This document shows positions 36,990 through 48,351 of a stretch of DNA of 64,000 bases, in pieces. The stretch covers positions 36,774-100,773 of the forward strand of contig JAYMSP010000053.1 in NCBI GenBank assembly GCA_036897095.1, in the 5' to 3' direction. The number at the start of each line of letters is the position of its first letter. The first letter of the stretch is position 1. The notes beneath the pieces are model-generated. The model ran no database searches and was not told the DNA's origin. It saw only the letters and a program-made list of their open reading frames with translations. The translations under genes were made by a program, and so were the position numbers. The stretch comes from Plantago elongata. Taxonomy: Eukaryota; Streptophyta; Magnoliopsida; Lamiales; Plantaginaceae.

Positions 36990-39984
36990 ATGGAAGTAAA
37001 TGACAAGGGAGTGAAGTGTAAGTGTGAAGGAGAAATAAGTATGACAGAGAACCACAGAAAACAACAAGGTTGTGGTGGTGGTGATGTTGTCATTAGTGTT
37101 ACAGGAGATGGAAAGGAACCAATTAACCCTGATGCTTTCAAAGAACAAGTGTTCAAACTTTCTGCCGATTCGCCGCACAGATTATCGAATGATTGGCCTC
37201 AAAAGGGGGCGGCTCGACCGAGTTGCTCTTCGCCTGAGATTGCGAGGTTTAGTCCTAGCCCCAATAGGCCTCCGAAAGTCCCAACAACTGAGACTCTCAC
37301 TCGTCGGAAAACACTCACGAGGTCGGTTTACTCGAAGCCCAAGTCAAGATTTGGTGAACAGTCTGTGGCACTTGATAGTAAGATGTTTGATGAGAATGGG
37401 ATGGAAGAGCATCCGGCGTCTAGTTGTGGTACGCCTAGTGCTAAGTTGGATGCTAATAGTGCTAGTGTTAGAGGGAGTAATAGGAATATACCAATAACGC
37501 CAAAGACACCGTTGATGGCTTCTCCCGGTCCTTTCGGGGGAATTGACGAGCATGAGGAGATTTATAAAAAAGTTAGCAGTAGGAAGAAGCTTAAGTACCG
37601 TAAAGTGAGAGTTAAGGTTTTGATTGAGTGGTTTCTATTTCTATGTATCTTGGGGTGTCTGATTACTAGTTTAACTGTTGAGACGTGGCGAAAGGTAACG
37701 CTATGGGATTTGGAAGTTTGGGAGTGGTGCGTGCTTGTTCTGGTCACCTTTAGTGGCTTGTTGCTTACCAGATGGTTAATGAGTTTTGTAGTTTTGCTCA
37801 TTGAGCTAAACTACATTCTTAAAAAGAAGGTGTTGTATTTTGTACATGGCCTGAAGAAGAGCGTACAAGTTACTGTTTGGTTTAGTTTGGTGCTTATCAC
37901 TTGGATATCGCTGTTTCACGAAGGAACTAAGCGATCTCGTCTTACCAGCCGGGTTTTGGATTTTATTACGTGGACAATTGCTACATTACTAATTGGATCC
38001 CTCTTGTGGCTCATTAAGACTCTGCTGCTCAAGATTTTGGCTTCTTCGTTCCATGTTAACACGTTCTTTGATAGGATTCAAGAATCAATTTTTCACCAGT
38101 ACATTTTATTTACTTTGTCGGGTCCACCTATTATGGAGTTGGAGGGAAAGTTGGGTAAATCGAACAGTAAGGCAAGTCTCATGAGTTTCCCTGTTGGAAA
38201 GAAAGGAAAGGAAGGTACTGAAAAGAAAGAGAAACAGGTAATCGATATGAATAAGATCCATCAAATGAAGCAAGAAAAAGTGACTGCTTGGACCATGAAA
38301 ATGTTGGTTGATGTGATATCGAATTCGGGTCTTACAACTCTTTCAGGTGCAATCGATGAAAGCGTCTATGGTGGAGGTAACGAACAAGTTGATAAGGAGA
38401 TCACGAACGAAGAGGAGGCTATTGCTGCTGCGTATCACATATTCCGAAATGTCGCTCCGCCTTTTTGCAAGTAAGAAATCTGTAATTATCGTTATAGTTA
38501 ACGTTGTTGCTTAAGTCATGGAATAGTCATAAAGATACCGTCTTATGCATAGGTTCATTGAAGAGCTAGACCTAAGGAGATTCATGATTAAAGAAGAGGT
38601 TGATATCATATTTCCTATGATTGACGTGGCTGAGACGGGTCACATAGACAGGAAAACTTTAACAGACTGGGTGGTAAGCAATGTGTCTGTGAACTCTATT
38701 ATCATTCCTTCTCTGAATTTAAATATATTCCCATATTTCTTACATCTTCTGTTTGTGCAGCTTAAGGTTTACAAGGATCGGAAAGCACTTGCTCACGCAC
38801 TTAATGACACTAAGACAGCTGTAAAGCAACTGAACAAGATTGTCACAGCGATTCTCACGGTAGCTGTAATAATAGTGTGGTTTCTCTTGACGGGAATAGC
38901 AAACACCAAAGTGCTTCTCTTCCTTTCATCACAGCTTGTAGTTGCGGTTTTCATGTTTGGAAACACTTGCAAGACTATATTTGAAGCTATCATATTTGTA
39001 TTTGTAATGCATCCGTTTGATGTTGGTGATCGTTGTGTTATTGATGGTGTTCAGGTAAAGTTTTATGAGCTGCATCTTGTTTTGCACTTTATGCAGTGTT
39101 GTTATTTATTGGTTTCTGTTTCTGTGTATCTTTCCAGATGATTGTGGAAGAGATGAATATCTTGACGACTGTCTTTCTGAGGTTTGATAATGAGAAGATT
39201 TTTTATCCCAACTCAGTTTTGTCTACCAAACCGATTAGTAACTTCTACAGAAGCCCAGATATGGGTGATTCGCTCGATTTCTCCATTGATTTCAGAACGC
39301 CTGTGGAGAAAATAGGCACTTTGAAGGAAAAAATTAAAAAGTAAGTAGCTTACATCTGCCTGTCCATTTTGTTTATAAAAATAAATATCTTCCTCCATCA
39401 GATTAGTTAACCTGGAAACAGAATCCTACCATCGCATTATTATTTTGTGTAAGCGGTTCTACTCGAAAAGTCTCTCCAAGAAGTGGAGATTTTCATAGTA
39501 CGTTATTCACTTTGATCAACGATTTAGGTCTCTGATTAGTGGTTACTGTTTTACCATTTATTTTTAACTACAAAACCATGTGAATGATGCACGTCAAAGA
39601 TTTATGTCACATTTGAGTGAAAATGCGGATTGCTAAGCAATTAAACCTTTGTGGCTTAGTTATGAAGTTATAACTGCACTGAAACTTGGTCTTCATGCTA
39701 TGTGATTTAAAATGTTCAGGTACCTGGAGAATAATCCCCAGAATTGGCATCCGAATCACAACGTAGTGGTAAAAGAGATTGAGAACGTGAACAAGCTCAA
39801 GATGGCCCTCTTTTTTAACCATACCATGAACTTCCAGAACTTCGCGGAGAAGAGCAGACGCAAAACTGAGCTGGTCCTGGAGTTGAAAAAGATTTTTGAA
39901 GAGCTGTATATCAGATATGATCTCCTCCCTCAAGAAGTTCATCTTATTGAGTCAAAAGCAGGTGGTGATGGAACCAGAAGATGA
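36990..39984 (+). CDS. MSL10: Mechanosensitive ion channel protein, MSL10 type
   Basis: Five exons: 36990-38470, 38553-38673, 38761-39054, 39138-39340 and 39720-39984. They join to 787 aa. Plant MscS-like channels of the MSL4-10 group act in the plasma membrane, releasing ions when membrane tension rises. The long soluble N terminus (1-208) is rich in Ser/Thr-Pro sites (SSPEIARFSPSPNRPPK). Hydrophobic helices lie at about 209-229, 247-273, 292-309, 324-350, 562-579 and 586-615, i.e. six spans, with a large cytosolic loop between the fourth and fifth. The pore-lining helix and MscS beta domain signature are clear: FMFGNTCKTIFEAIIFV then MHPFDVGDRCVIDG (about 598-630). The C-terminal domain (NWHPNHNVVVKEIENVNKLK) ends in TRR. 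The frame and length are family-typical. The closest named member is MSL10, but MSL9 or another member of that subgroup cannot be excluded. Confidence 0.93.
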
Positions 39985-41236
39985 TTTGTATTGGCCTTGT
40001 TAGTGCTGTTTCCTGGTAAGGTCATCTCTTCAGTTGCTTACTATGTGATAATCTTAAATCTAGCATGATATTTTGATGACATAGTGAAATAATCTGAAGG
40101 ATGTGGAAAATTTGGATGTGGGCAGATGTATCTAGTGCAAATAGTTGGAGAACGTGGTGAAAATATCTGGCGTATCTTGTTTATTATCTCTAGTGCTAGT
40201 AAATTCCTAAACGAAAATAAGAGGGCATTTGCAACAAATTTTCTAAACAACTTATGACTCTTGTCTTGAGGAAAGTTTGGATTTAATTGTTTGCTAATCC
40301 ATTTTCTAGCTTCTCTGTGTAGAAGAGTTTATTATTTTGGAGCTGAAAAACTTCTACTGCTGTTTCCATTTTTGAATAAAAATTCCAAATACTTTATCAT
40401 AGTTGGCTTTTACCGCTTTCTTTAAACTCCAATTTCTGAAACAAGAGCTGTTATATTTTTCACTCTGTTACATTCACTTGCATTAACTTATTAGCCCGCT
40501 GAAAATATACTTACTTAAGCCATTCAAATTATTGATGTCTTTTGTGTAGGGATTCACCTATATAATGGCTGCACTGTTGTTTGCTGCGGACTATACATAT
40601 ATGTTTCAGTGTCTTTATTCGCTGGACGATGAGTTGAGAATGAAGCAGGAACAAGTTTTCCAGGTGAAAACTGATGAACTAACTAGCACCTATCATTTTT
40701 GCTGTATAAGCATAAACCATGTAGTTTCAGATTCTCAATTCTCATCTCTTTTATGAGATGTAGAACTTTCATTTAAACTGAGGATTCATCATTGGTATCT
40801 ATAAATATATGCTACTATGTTCTAACTTCTAGATGGATTCCGATTTCATCATCTGTATGAATATATGCTAATGTTATGTTCCCTATGGATTCCGATCTCG
40901 AAGATAGACCATTTCATTTCATTTTCATAGTTGGTAGGATATGTGTAGCATGCTAAAAGACTTGCTCAGCTTCAGTCAATCAATTTCATGAAAGGTTGTA
41001 GAGATTTGTCCATGATTTATATGTGGATGCTAATGAAACAATCTGATTGGATAGCCTTATCAACCAAGCCATGCTTGACAACCTTCCACGTAGGATCACC
41101 AGGTAACGCCACATCCGCACAAAGATCTTCAATATCCTCCTTACACTCCCATATTTTCATCAGTATCTATAACTAACCACCAAGAGGCATTTCAACTACC
41201 TCTCCACCATTGTTTCAAGATCAAGAAAATATAAAA
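39985..41236. other. MSL10-like 3' region and PsbX upstream region
   Basis: Just after the MSL10-like stop a donor-like GTAAGG (about 40017) and an acceptor-like TTTGTGTAG (about 40550) could delimit a 3' UTR intron. The remainder up to 41236 must contain the PsbX promoter and leader. The short open frame at 40565 (MAALLFAADYTYMF) shows no conserved features and is treated as noncoding. Confidence 0.4.
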
Positions 41237-41596
41237 ATGGCATCAGTTTCCATGGCAATGCCTTTCACCGTTGTCGCTGCCAAGAAGCAGCCCGGTCCTA
41301 TGGTAGGTGCGTCCTTTCAGCCGCTCAAGCTGAAAGAACAAAACCAAAAGGTCACGGGTTCAAAAACCATTATCGTTAAAGTTCAAGCCTCTTTGAAAGA
41401 AAGGGCTCTTGCAGGAGCAACTGCAGCTGGGATAGCTGCATCAATGGTGGTTCCGGATGTGGTGCTGGCTGTGGATGGCATGACACCGTCTTTGAAGAAC
41501 TTCTTGTTGAGCATCGTGTCCGGTGGAGTTGTGTTTGCTGCTATTGGTGGTGTTGTTATTGGCGTGTCAAGCTTCGACCCGGTCAAGAGGACTTGA
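41237..41596 (+). CDS. PSBX: Photosystem II reaction-centre subunit X (PsbX), chloroplast precursor
   Basis: Single-exon gene for 119 aa. PsbX is a small one-helix subunit of photosystem II in the thylakoid membrane. The precursor has an N-terminal stroma-targeting part ([17 protein letters not shown], to about 50). A hydrophobic, thylakoid-targeting segment follows ([18 protein letters not shown]) and ends in VLA, a typical lumenal processing site. The mature part begins near [18 protein letters not shown], spans the membrane through [16 protein letters not shown] and ends in the conserved FDPVKRT. The frame is open from an upstream Met at 41210, but the Met at 41237 sits in an A-rich plant start context and gives the usual precursor length. 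Confidence 0.95.
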   Translation: MASVSMAMPFTVVAAKKQPGPMVGASFQPLKLKEQNQKVTGSKTIIVKVQASLKERALAGATAAGIAASMVVPDVVLAVDGMTPSLKNFLLSIVSGGVVFAAIGGVVIGVSSFDPVKRT

Positions 41597-42235
41597 TGTT
41601 GTATTTATGTTTTCTTATTGAATATTGTGTGACATTATTTTACTTGTTATCGACTCGTGTTTTGTTTATATTGACACTGAACACTTTGAAACATCACAAA
41701 TATAAGGAGGAAGATTGCGTGGAGAGCATGTGTTTGTGGGTCTTCAACCTGTGAGTAAGGAAGCGGGTACTAGGGCCGGGTTTTGGGTCAATCCCTTGAA
41801 AACCGGGCTGATATGAACGCCTAGAAATTGCATAAAAATAATGCAAGCATAAAAGTGGAGCAAGGGTAGTATGCATGTCAAACTTTAAAAAACTTGAAAG
41901 ATGGAAGATCCATTCATAAGGTCTTAAATCAAACAGAGGAGATAAACTTTTTCACTCAATACTGTCTAAGGCCACAAGTGCTTAGGTTTTTATCACTTGT
42001 ATTCATAATGTTATAGGTCGACTTGGATAGCCGCAGATCTTCTTCTGTACAGTAGTTTCAATCCCGATATGCAACGCCATGGCCATAGATAAACCTCGCG
42101 CTATCCTCGGTGTACACATGAGTTTCATCCTTTAGACTGCACCAATAACAATGAAATTCTTAGCCAAACTTGATGTGAGACATAGGGTCAAAAAATGGAG
42201 AATGGAAAGGGAGACGAGAGGTAAAATTATATAGT
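41597..42235. other. Convergent 3' spacer between PsbX and thermospermine synthase genes
   Basis: About 640 bases holding the two 3' ends. No coding or repeat feature is supported. Confidence 0.5.
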
Positions 42236-44368
42236 TTACGTTGTGAAAACAGTCTTGTTCAAGATGGTGGATGCAACAAATGAGGCTCCATTCAAGTACA
42301 TCAATTCGCCGTCAATCCTCTCTGCAATCTTCTTGTCCATATTTCCAGCTTCGATGCTGAGTGGTTGATCAGAGGCCTAGAACAACCAGTAACATGTTAG
42401 TTCAACTGAATACGAAAAATGAAAACATCAGTGACTAATATTCGACTTACAATGACCCAACCCCAAGTGTCAGCAAACGACGGCACATGAGCAGTGTAAG
42501 CACGGACATCTGCATAACCGCATAATGTAAAACAGACATCAGGTAATTTAGTTCCAAAATAATACAATCTTTAAGATATGCTCAGCGTAACAGGTGGCTT
42601 ACACTTGAAGACCTGTTTTATGGTGTTGTAGATTGATGAAAAGACCTCCTTATGAGTAAACACTCCTGCAGGTCCAGCCTATTCATATCACAATATACGA
42701 TGTCTTAGAATCAATCGAATTTTTATACCATATGTCATCTCTGGAGTACTGTAAACTAGCATCTTATATACTAAAAAGTTGCTGGATCACGCAAGAATGT
42801 TCTGTCAGGGTGAATTCCAGGACAAACCTGGGTGACAAATATGCCGTTTTCATTCAGCTTGGGCTTCAAGATAGTCTCGTAGAATGTCTTTGTGTAAAGC
42901 TGGTAGCAAGGTCCTCCTTCAACAGGATCAGCCAAGTCTCCAACAATGATATCAAACTTTTCTTGCCTGTTCTCCAGCTCAGCTCTGACAACAATCAATT
43001 GCGAATGAAAAGTTCAGCAAACTTCTAGTATTTCTAAACAAAGAAATGAAACTTAATTTTTTTGTCTTGGGCCTCAAAACATTCAAAATCTAGAGTGTCA
43101 AAAGGAAGCAGAACAGGGAAACTAATTCTCACTTGGCATCGTTGATGACTAGATCAAGCTTCCCGTTTCGGAAAGCTTCATGATTTGCTACCAGATGCTT
43201 TCTGCAGAAATCCACAACCTCCTGCAAGTCGCACTTACAATATTTCAGCATTGATCAAATACTTCTTTCATTTACAGCTTATCCCAAGTCCATATTGTTT
43301 TAATAACTTTAAGAAAGTCTACTTTTAAACTAAAAAATTATTCATCCATATTTAAGTTCGCCTCTAATATAGACAGCTTCTCTGGAAAAAGTTCATTTCT
43401 GTCCCTTGATGATAGCTTATCACGAGGATTAAGGTTGTCACAAAACACTGGAAGACGATTTACTATGATAGGCGTGTTGAAATATCCCACACGATTCAAA
43501 CAAGCATGAATTATAATGTTCATACCTGATCAATGTCACACATGACAACCTTCTCAATTGACTTGTGGCGAAGTGCTTCCCTTGCCGCGGACCCTTCTCC
43601 GCCTCCCATGATAAACACACTTTTTGGGCTGCCATGATTAAATGGTCACATTAGTATTAGCTCTACTTGAATTTTAAACTGCTCAAATTGTACAAGTCAG
43701 TGAGTCACAGTGAGTGACTTGTTTATCAGTTGATATGTCAATATGTTTAGGTCACGTAAAACGTTGAAATGTTCGTAGGCGTGCTTAACAAACGTCAGTA
43801 GCTTACTTGGGATGAGACAAGAGGGGTGGGTGGATCAAGCATTCATGATAAATAAACTCATCAACTTCTGCACTCTGCATCTTGCCATCAATTATCAACA
43901 CCTGGAAAGAAAAAAATCATTGTAGATTTATCATTTAAACTCTCTACTATTATTAACGAGCGCAAATTACGTAACAAGTAACAACCCTCTTCCTTACCTT
44001 GCCAAAATGTTTGGTATCCAAAAGAGCAATATCCTGGTACTCACTGCTTCCTCTGAACAGCACCCTAAAGAGAAAGGAACGACGTGTTCATAAAGTAGCA
44101 ATAAAATTCAAATCATGCATTTCTTTTCGTCGTAAAATTTATCACCATGTGGTTAAATTATGACATTTAGAGTAAATGAAGTTATGTAAAGGTACCTATT
44201 CAAGGCAAAAGACCACTTCAGATCAACATCAATCTCTTCTTCAAACCAAGAAGCCTCTTTGACAATATCCTTCTCCTCAAGACCATTTTGCTCCATTGCT
44301 ATGTGTTTGGTTTCATAGTGAACCTTTGGGAAGCTAGTGTAAGGATAGAACTCAACTGTTTCAGCCAT
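42236..44368 (-). CDS. ACL5: Thermospermine synthase (ACAULIS5 type)
   Basis: Nine exons: 44196-44368, 43998-44064, 43807-43901, 43526-43628, 43133-43221, 42828-42984, 42603-42678, 42451-42509 and 42236-42376. They join to 319 aa. The enzyme transfers an aminopropyl group from decarboxylated SAM to spermidine, giving thermospermine, which limits xylem differentiation and supports stem elongation. Seen marks are [55 protein letters not shown], the nucleotide-binding GGGEGS (120-125), VVMCDIDQ and catalytic Asp192 in [17 protein letters not shown]. The [10 protein letters not shown] form, rather than the DSSDP of spermidine synthases, points to ACL5. The C terminus stops at LNKTVFTT, about 20 residues shorter than the Arabidopsis protein. 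A minus-strand TATA box lies near 44500. Confidence 0.93.
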
Positions 44369-44497
44369 TTATTGATCACTTAACAAACAAAAGGAAGATT
44401 TTTAGAATGAGAATGAATGTAGAGCAATTACAAGACAAGAGGATAAACAAGTTTCTGCTTCTGTCGGAGTGATGAGTTTGTGCCAAATGACACCCTC

Positions 44498-44507
44498 CTT
44501 ATATAGG
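44498..44507 (-). promoter_or_regulatory. TATA box of the thermospermine synthase gene
   Basis: CCTATATAAG on the minus strand, about 130 bases before the ATG at 44368, well placed for a leader of roughly 100 bases. Confidence 0.6.
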
Positions 44508-45364
44508 CGTCAACGCCAACCCACCCCATGCTATATCATAATAATACTACCTTTATTCTCATCTTTAAAGGCTATAGTTTTTTAAATGGATAAGAATGAA
44601 GATATTTTTGTAGAAATTTTAACTTCTTTGGTAATTTTGTTCAATGCTAGGGACTTTGGTATTGTGGATCGTACCTTTCTTTTTTCTTTGTAAATATTTC
44701 GTGTTTCATGTGTATAGGTAATCTTGACAAATAAAATGAAAAACGGAGTAAAGGAAAATGAAAATTTATTTCCCAAATGTCAATATTTAAATAACGAGTA
44801 TGATCTAAAGTAAAATGAGCATGCGATATATTTTAAAATTACGTCTAAAATAATTGCTCAACATAAAGTATTTTAGTTACCAAGTTATATGTAATATATG
44901 AAGGAAAACAAAAGCACAAGAACAAAATAAAAGTTCCCTCGAGTATTTTAACATATATGCAATTTTGAAATAGTCCTATTTCTTTTTTCTTGGTGTTTTA
45001 AACTTATTTATCATTATTTATGAATGGGGAAAATTACATCAGCTCTTCCCAATAAACCACTAATTATATATCGATTCATATGCTTTTAACAATAACATAT
45101 TAGTTCTTTTTTCCCAAAATTTTTTTCCTAAACATAGCCTTATTTTTAACTAGTTTCCTTCTCTTTCCTTTCACATTTTCAAAATCTATTCAATGTTAAA
45201 ACTAAATTAAATTTTATAAAAGACTACTTTTTAGCTACTTTTAAAAATATAAATTATTTACAAAAATGAAATAAAATGATATTTCAAATATAATCTTCCA
45301 AAAAATAATAAAATATTAGAATATACATACTATATAGTGGTAACCTTGTTTTGTGGGGAATGTA

Positions 45365-45542
45365 GGCTTTGTTTAGCAAAACTAGCTGAAAATGTAGTTG
45401 GTAGATGTAAAGGTAGCTGGTAGATGAATAATTAGCCGGTAGCTGGTTAGAGATTTTTTTTTCAACTAGCATGTTTAAAAATCTATGCGTTTACGTAACG
45501 AGCTTTTTTTAAGAAGCTAAAAAACTATTGGTAAACAGAGCA
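45365..45542. mobile_element. Tourist-like (PIF/Harbinger-type) MITE
   Basis: Starts GGCTTTGTTTAGCAAA and ends TTGGTAAACAGAGCA, imperfect terminal inverted repeats. It is flanked by a 3-bp GTA direct repeat (45362-45364 and 45543-45545). Three-base duplications and GGC-TGTTTGG-like ends are characteristic of PIF/Harbinger MITEs, although TTA is the usual target. Confidence 0.65.
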
Positions 45543-47459
45543 GTAGTAAAAAAATATCAAAAGCTTATAAAATAAATCTAAGAATTATTAATAAATTAAT
45601 TTTTAGTATGTGTATTAGTATATGTATATGTTATTTTCATGGAGCACGTAAATATGAATTTATTTCTATCTTTTTCATGTTTTTTGTATTTTTTTTCTTA
45701 TTTCATAATGAACGTTTATGTTTAAAATATGTATTAATTTTTATAAGAGGGTTATTTGCAATTTTTGTTGATAAAATTGGAAATAGAAATAAATTTTATT
45801 CATTAAACACAAATTATTTGAATCAAATCTATAATAATTTAAATATTAATGATAAAAATGTAAATTGTTTATAAGTTTAAATTTAAGGATTTGTTTGGCA
45901 ACATTTTGACTTCTGAACTTTTTTGTAATTGATTTATGAAATATATCCTAAAATGTTATTGTTAAAAGTAAAAGAACGAAAATATAATAAGAGAATTTAT
46001 TGGAGGAACTAAGTGTAATTCGTCCCAATGAATATTACACGTCGAATTACATATTATTTAAAACCTAAAACATATCACTATATGAAATTTATTTATTCAT
46101 ACTAATGCATGTCCGACTTAATTATTCTTACCATGCTGTTTTGTTTTTTCCCATATGAGATATGGTTGGTGCATTCATCATTTATTTATTTCTGAAAGTG
46201 AGTAGAAAATGATTGGTATTGTAGGAATAAGCATGCGCAATTACATGTTACAGACAGAGATATTATTAGTATTATTATTATTTTATATTATTATTATAGT
46301 AAGTGTAGGTGGCATCAGCATATAAATTGTAGCGCGTGATAATGCGGGCCCTAAACTTTTACATGCGGAACCACCACCAAATGCTTAACTTACCACTCTT
46401 AAAATAATAGTAATAGCAATAGCCATTATACTAGTAGCGATAACAAATGACATTACAGTAATCGTGTCTTATTTATTATTGTTATTGGATTAAGCGTACC
46501 AAAAATTTATAAAAGTTTAAGTTTTCGTAAAAGTCCTATAATATTTAAAGTAGTATAAGAACATAATACATGGCGCGTGTAGCAACTCAAAAATTGAAAA
46601 TTCGATTGATCAATTTAAAGGGCAAAAACACATCTAAAGAGATTATAGGCCCACTCACAGTAAGATGACGCGTGGTTCTCAACCAACACACTAGATTTGT
46701 TGCCTCTTTTCATCTGACCTATTTCATCGTATCTTTCTCATTCCTCTCATCATCTTCTTCTTCAATTCTTCAACGCGTGGAACATCCGTACCGTCGTTCC
46801 GGCTATGAAACGTCTGCCATCCAAACCTCAACATCTTCGACTCAGATCATCGATGGATGTTTTGCTGATCTTGATCTAGGAATTATTTCATTTTGGACTT
46901 GATCAGTTCATTTCTTTATTTAACAATATGCAGAGCCTTGATTAAGAGGAACTGAGGCGCATGCTTGGGAGTCCCAAAACCGCAATCGACTTTTGAATTC
47001 CTAGCTTTGGTGAGGTAGCTTATGTTAGGCACTTCTTTTAGGATTTTAGGCTAGGGAAAGAACCCTTAGAAATCTAATGCTAGGGCTCTCTGAATTGTAT
47101 TGAGCCTCCTTCTTGTTTGCAATTTGCAGGATTAAGGACTCTGTTCAGAAATGAAGAACAAAGTGCCTGTTTTTACCCCTAGCGATATGTGAACTTTATT
47201 TCAGACCCCTTTCGCTGAGGAATTTTAGGCATCTCTTATTTGAGTAAAACCCAACTTTTCAGGAATACAATTTTTAGAAATATTTTCGTGATGTATTATT
47301 CCCCTTCCTATCTGGTGGATTGATGGCATACGAATTCAGTATTGTACAAGTGAATCAAGTTTTTTCTTTGACTGTGTTAGTGATTTGGTGCAATTTTTTC
47401 CTCCTCTTGACAAGGGAAATAATTAGTTTTAGCCTGAGATGTGATGAAACATTTAGTAC

Positions 47460-47563
47460 GTGTTATCTCCAACTGAAATTTACTGAACTGAATTAAGTTA
47501 TAATTATAACTCAAGTTGAATGAACTGGACTGAACTGAACTAATTTTCAGTTGAGGAGAACAC
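47460..47563. mobile_element. Small MITE, second copy of the 22-kb family
   Basis: Ends GTGTTATCTCCAACTGAAATT and AATTTTCAGTTGAGGAGAACAC are near-perfect inverted repeats. The interior is TGAACTGAA-rich, like the element at 22000-22108. No clear flanking duplication. Confidence 0.65.
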
Positions 47564-48131
47564 ATCCTTACTCAAAAATAAGCAGGGTTCTTGGGTGTTC
47601 TTTGGCCCCAATTTAAGTTTGAGTTCTTTGGTCTCAATTTAAGTTTCAATTGTGTAGCCACTTTGGTCTCAATTTAAGTTTTAATTGTGTAGCCATTGGT
47701 ACTATTGTAGGAGGCTTATTTCGGGTCAACTATAATCCAAAAGTTTTGAGTGTTAAATAATGTTAGGGATTATGCAAGCCTGGATATTTATAGTACTGTA
47801 CTGATATATCATATGATCATGATTTTATTCCTTTTAATCGTTAGAAGACTTATTATATTATAAATGAATCTAATAAGAAATATTACAATTATAAATATAC
47901 TATATTGTTTTCATCTAAACTAAACATTAAGTAGTATAAATTATAATTAAGTAGAACTTAATTGAACTAAATTAATCGAAATTGTACTATTTGCAAACGA
48001 AGAGAATAGGACCTAAATAAATGAAATGGAATTCTCTCTTACCGTAGAAGTTCACTTTTTTTAGTCAACCGTCAACAACTTGTACTACAAAATAATTTTA
48101 AAATAAATGTAATATTTTCAAATAAATTATA

Positions 48132-48351
48132 CTCCCTCCGCCCCATTAATAATGAAACAATTTGGTTTTTACATACTTTTTAAGAAAAATTATGTATGTG
48201 GTTAAGAATGAATTGGAGATAGAAAAATACATGTGTGTCCAATAATGTGTAGTTAAAAATGAGTTGTTTATTTTTATAAATGAAAATTATTTCACTTTGA
48301 TGGCACGTCGTAAACGGAAAAAATGTTAAACTTTTAGAGGAACAGATGGAG
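48132..48351. mobile_element. Stowaway-like MITE
   Basis: 220-bp element beginning CTCCCTCCGCCCC and ending GGAACAGATGGAG, imperfect inverted repeats, inserted between TA dinucleotides (48130-48131 and 48352-48353). These are the hallmarks of Tc1/mariner-type Stowaway MITEs. Partial ends of the same type occur near 26551, 56980 and 61827. Confidence 0.85.

Noticed and set aside
40565-40756. 63-codon open frame after the MSL10-like gene
   Set aside because: No conserved motif; it lies in the probable 3' UTR or spacer and uses no splice sites consistent with a gene.
45608-45874. 88-codon open frame in the gene-poor region
   Set aside because: Composition is dominated by Phe, Ile, Asn and Lys, as expected from very AT-rich noncoding DNA.
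46672-46902. 76-codon open frame with Ser-rich run
   Set aside because: No downstream exon, family resemblance or clear promoter; the Ser run comes from a TC-rich tract.
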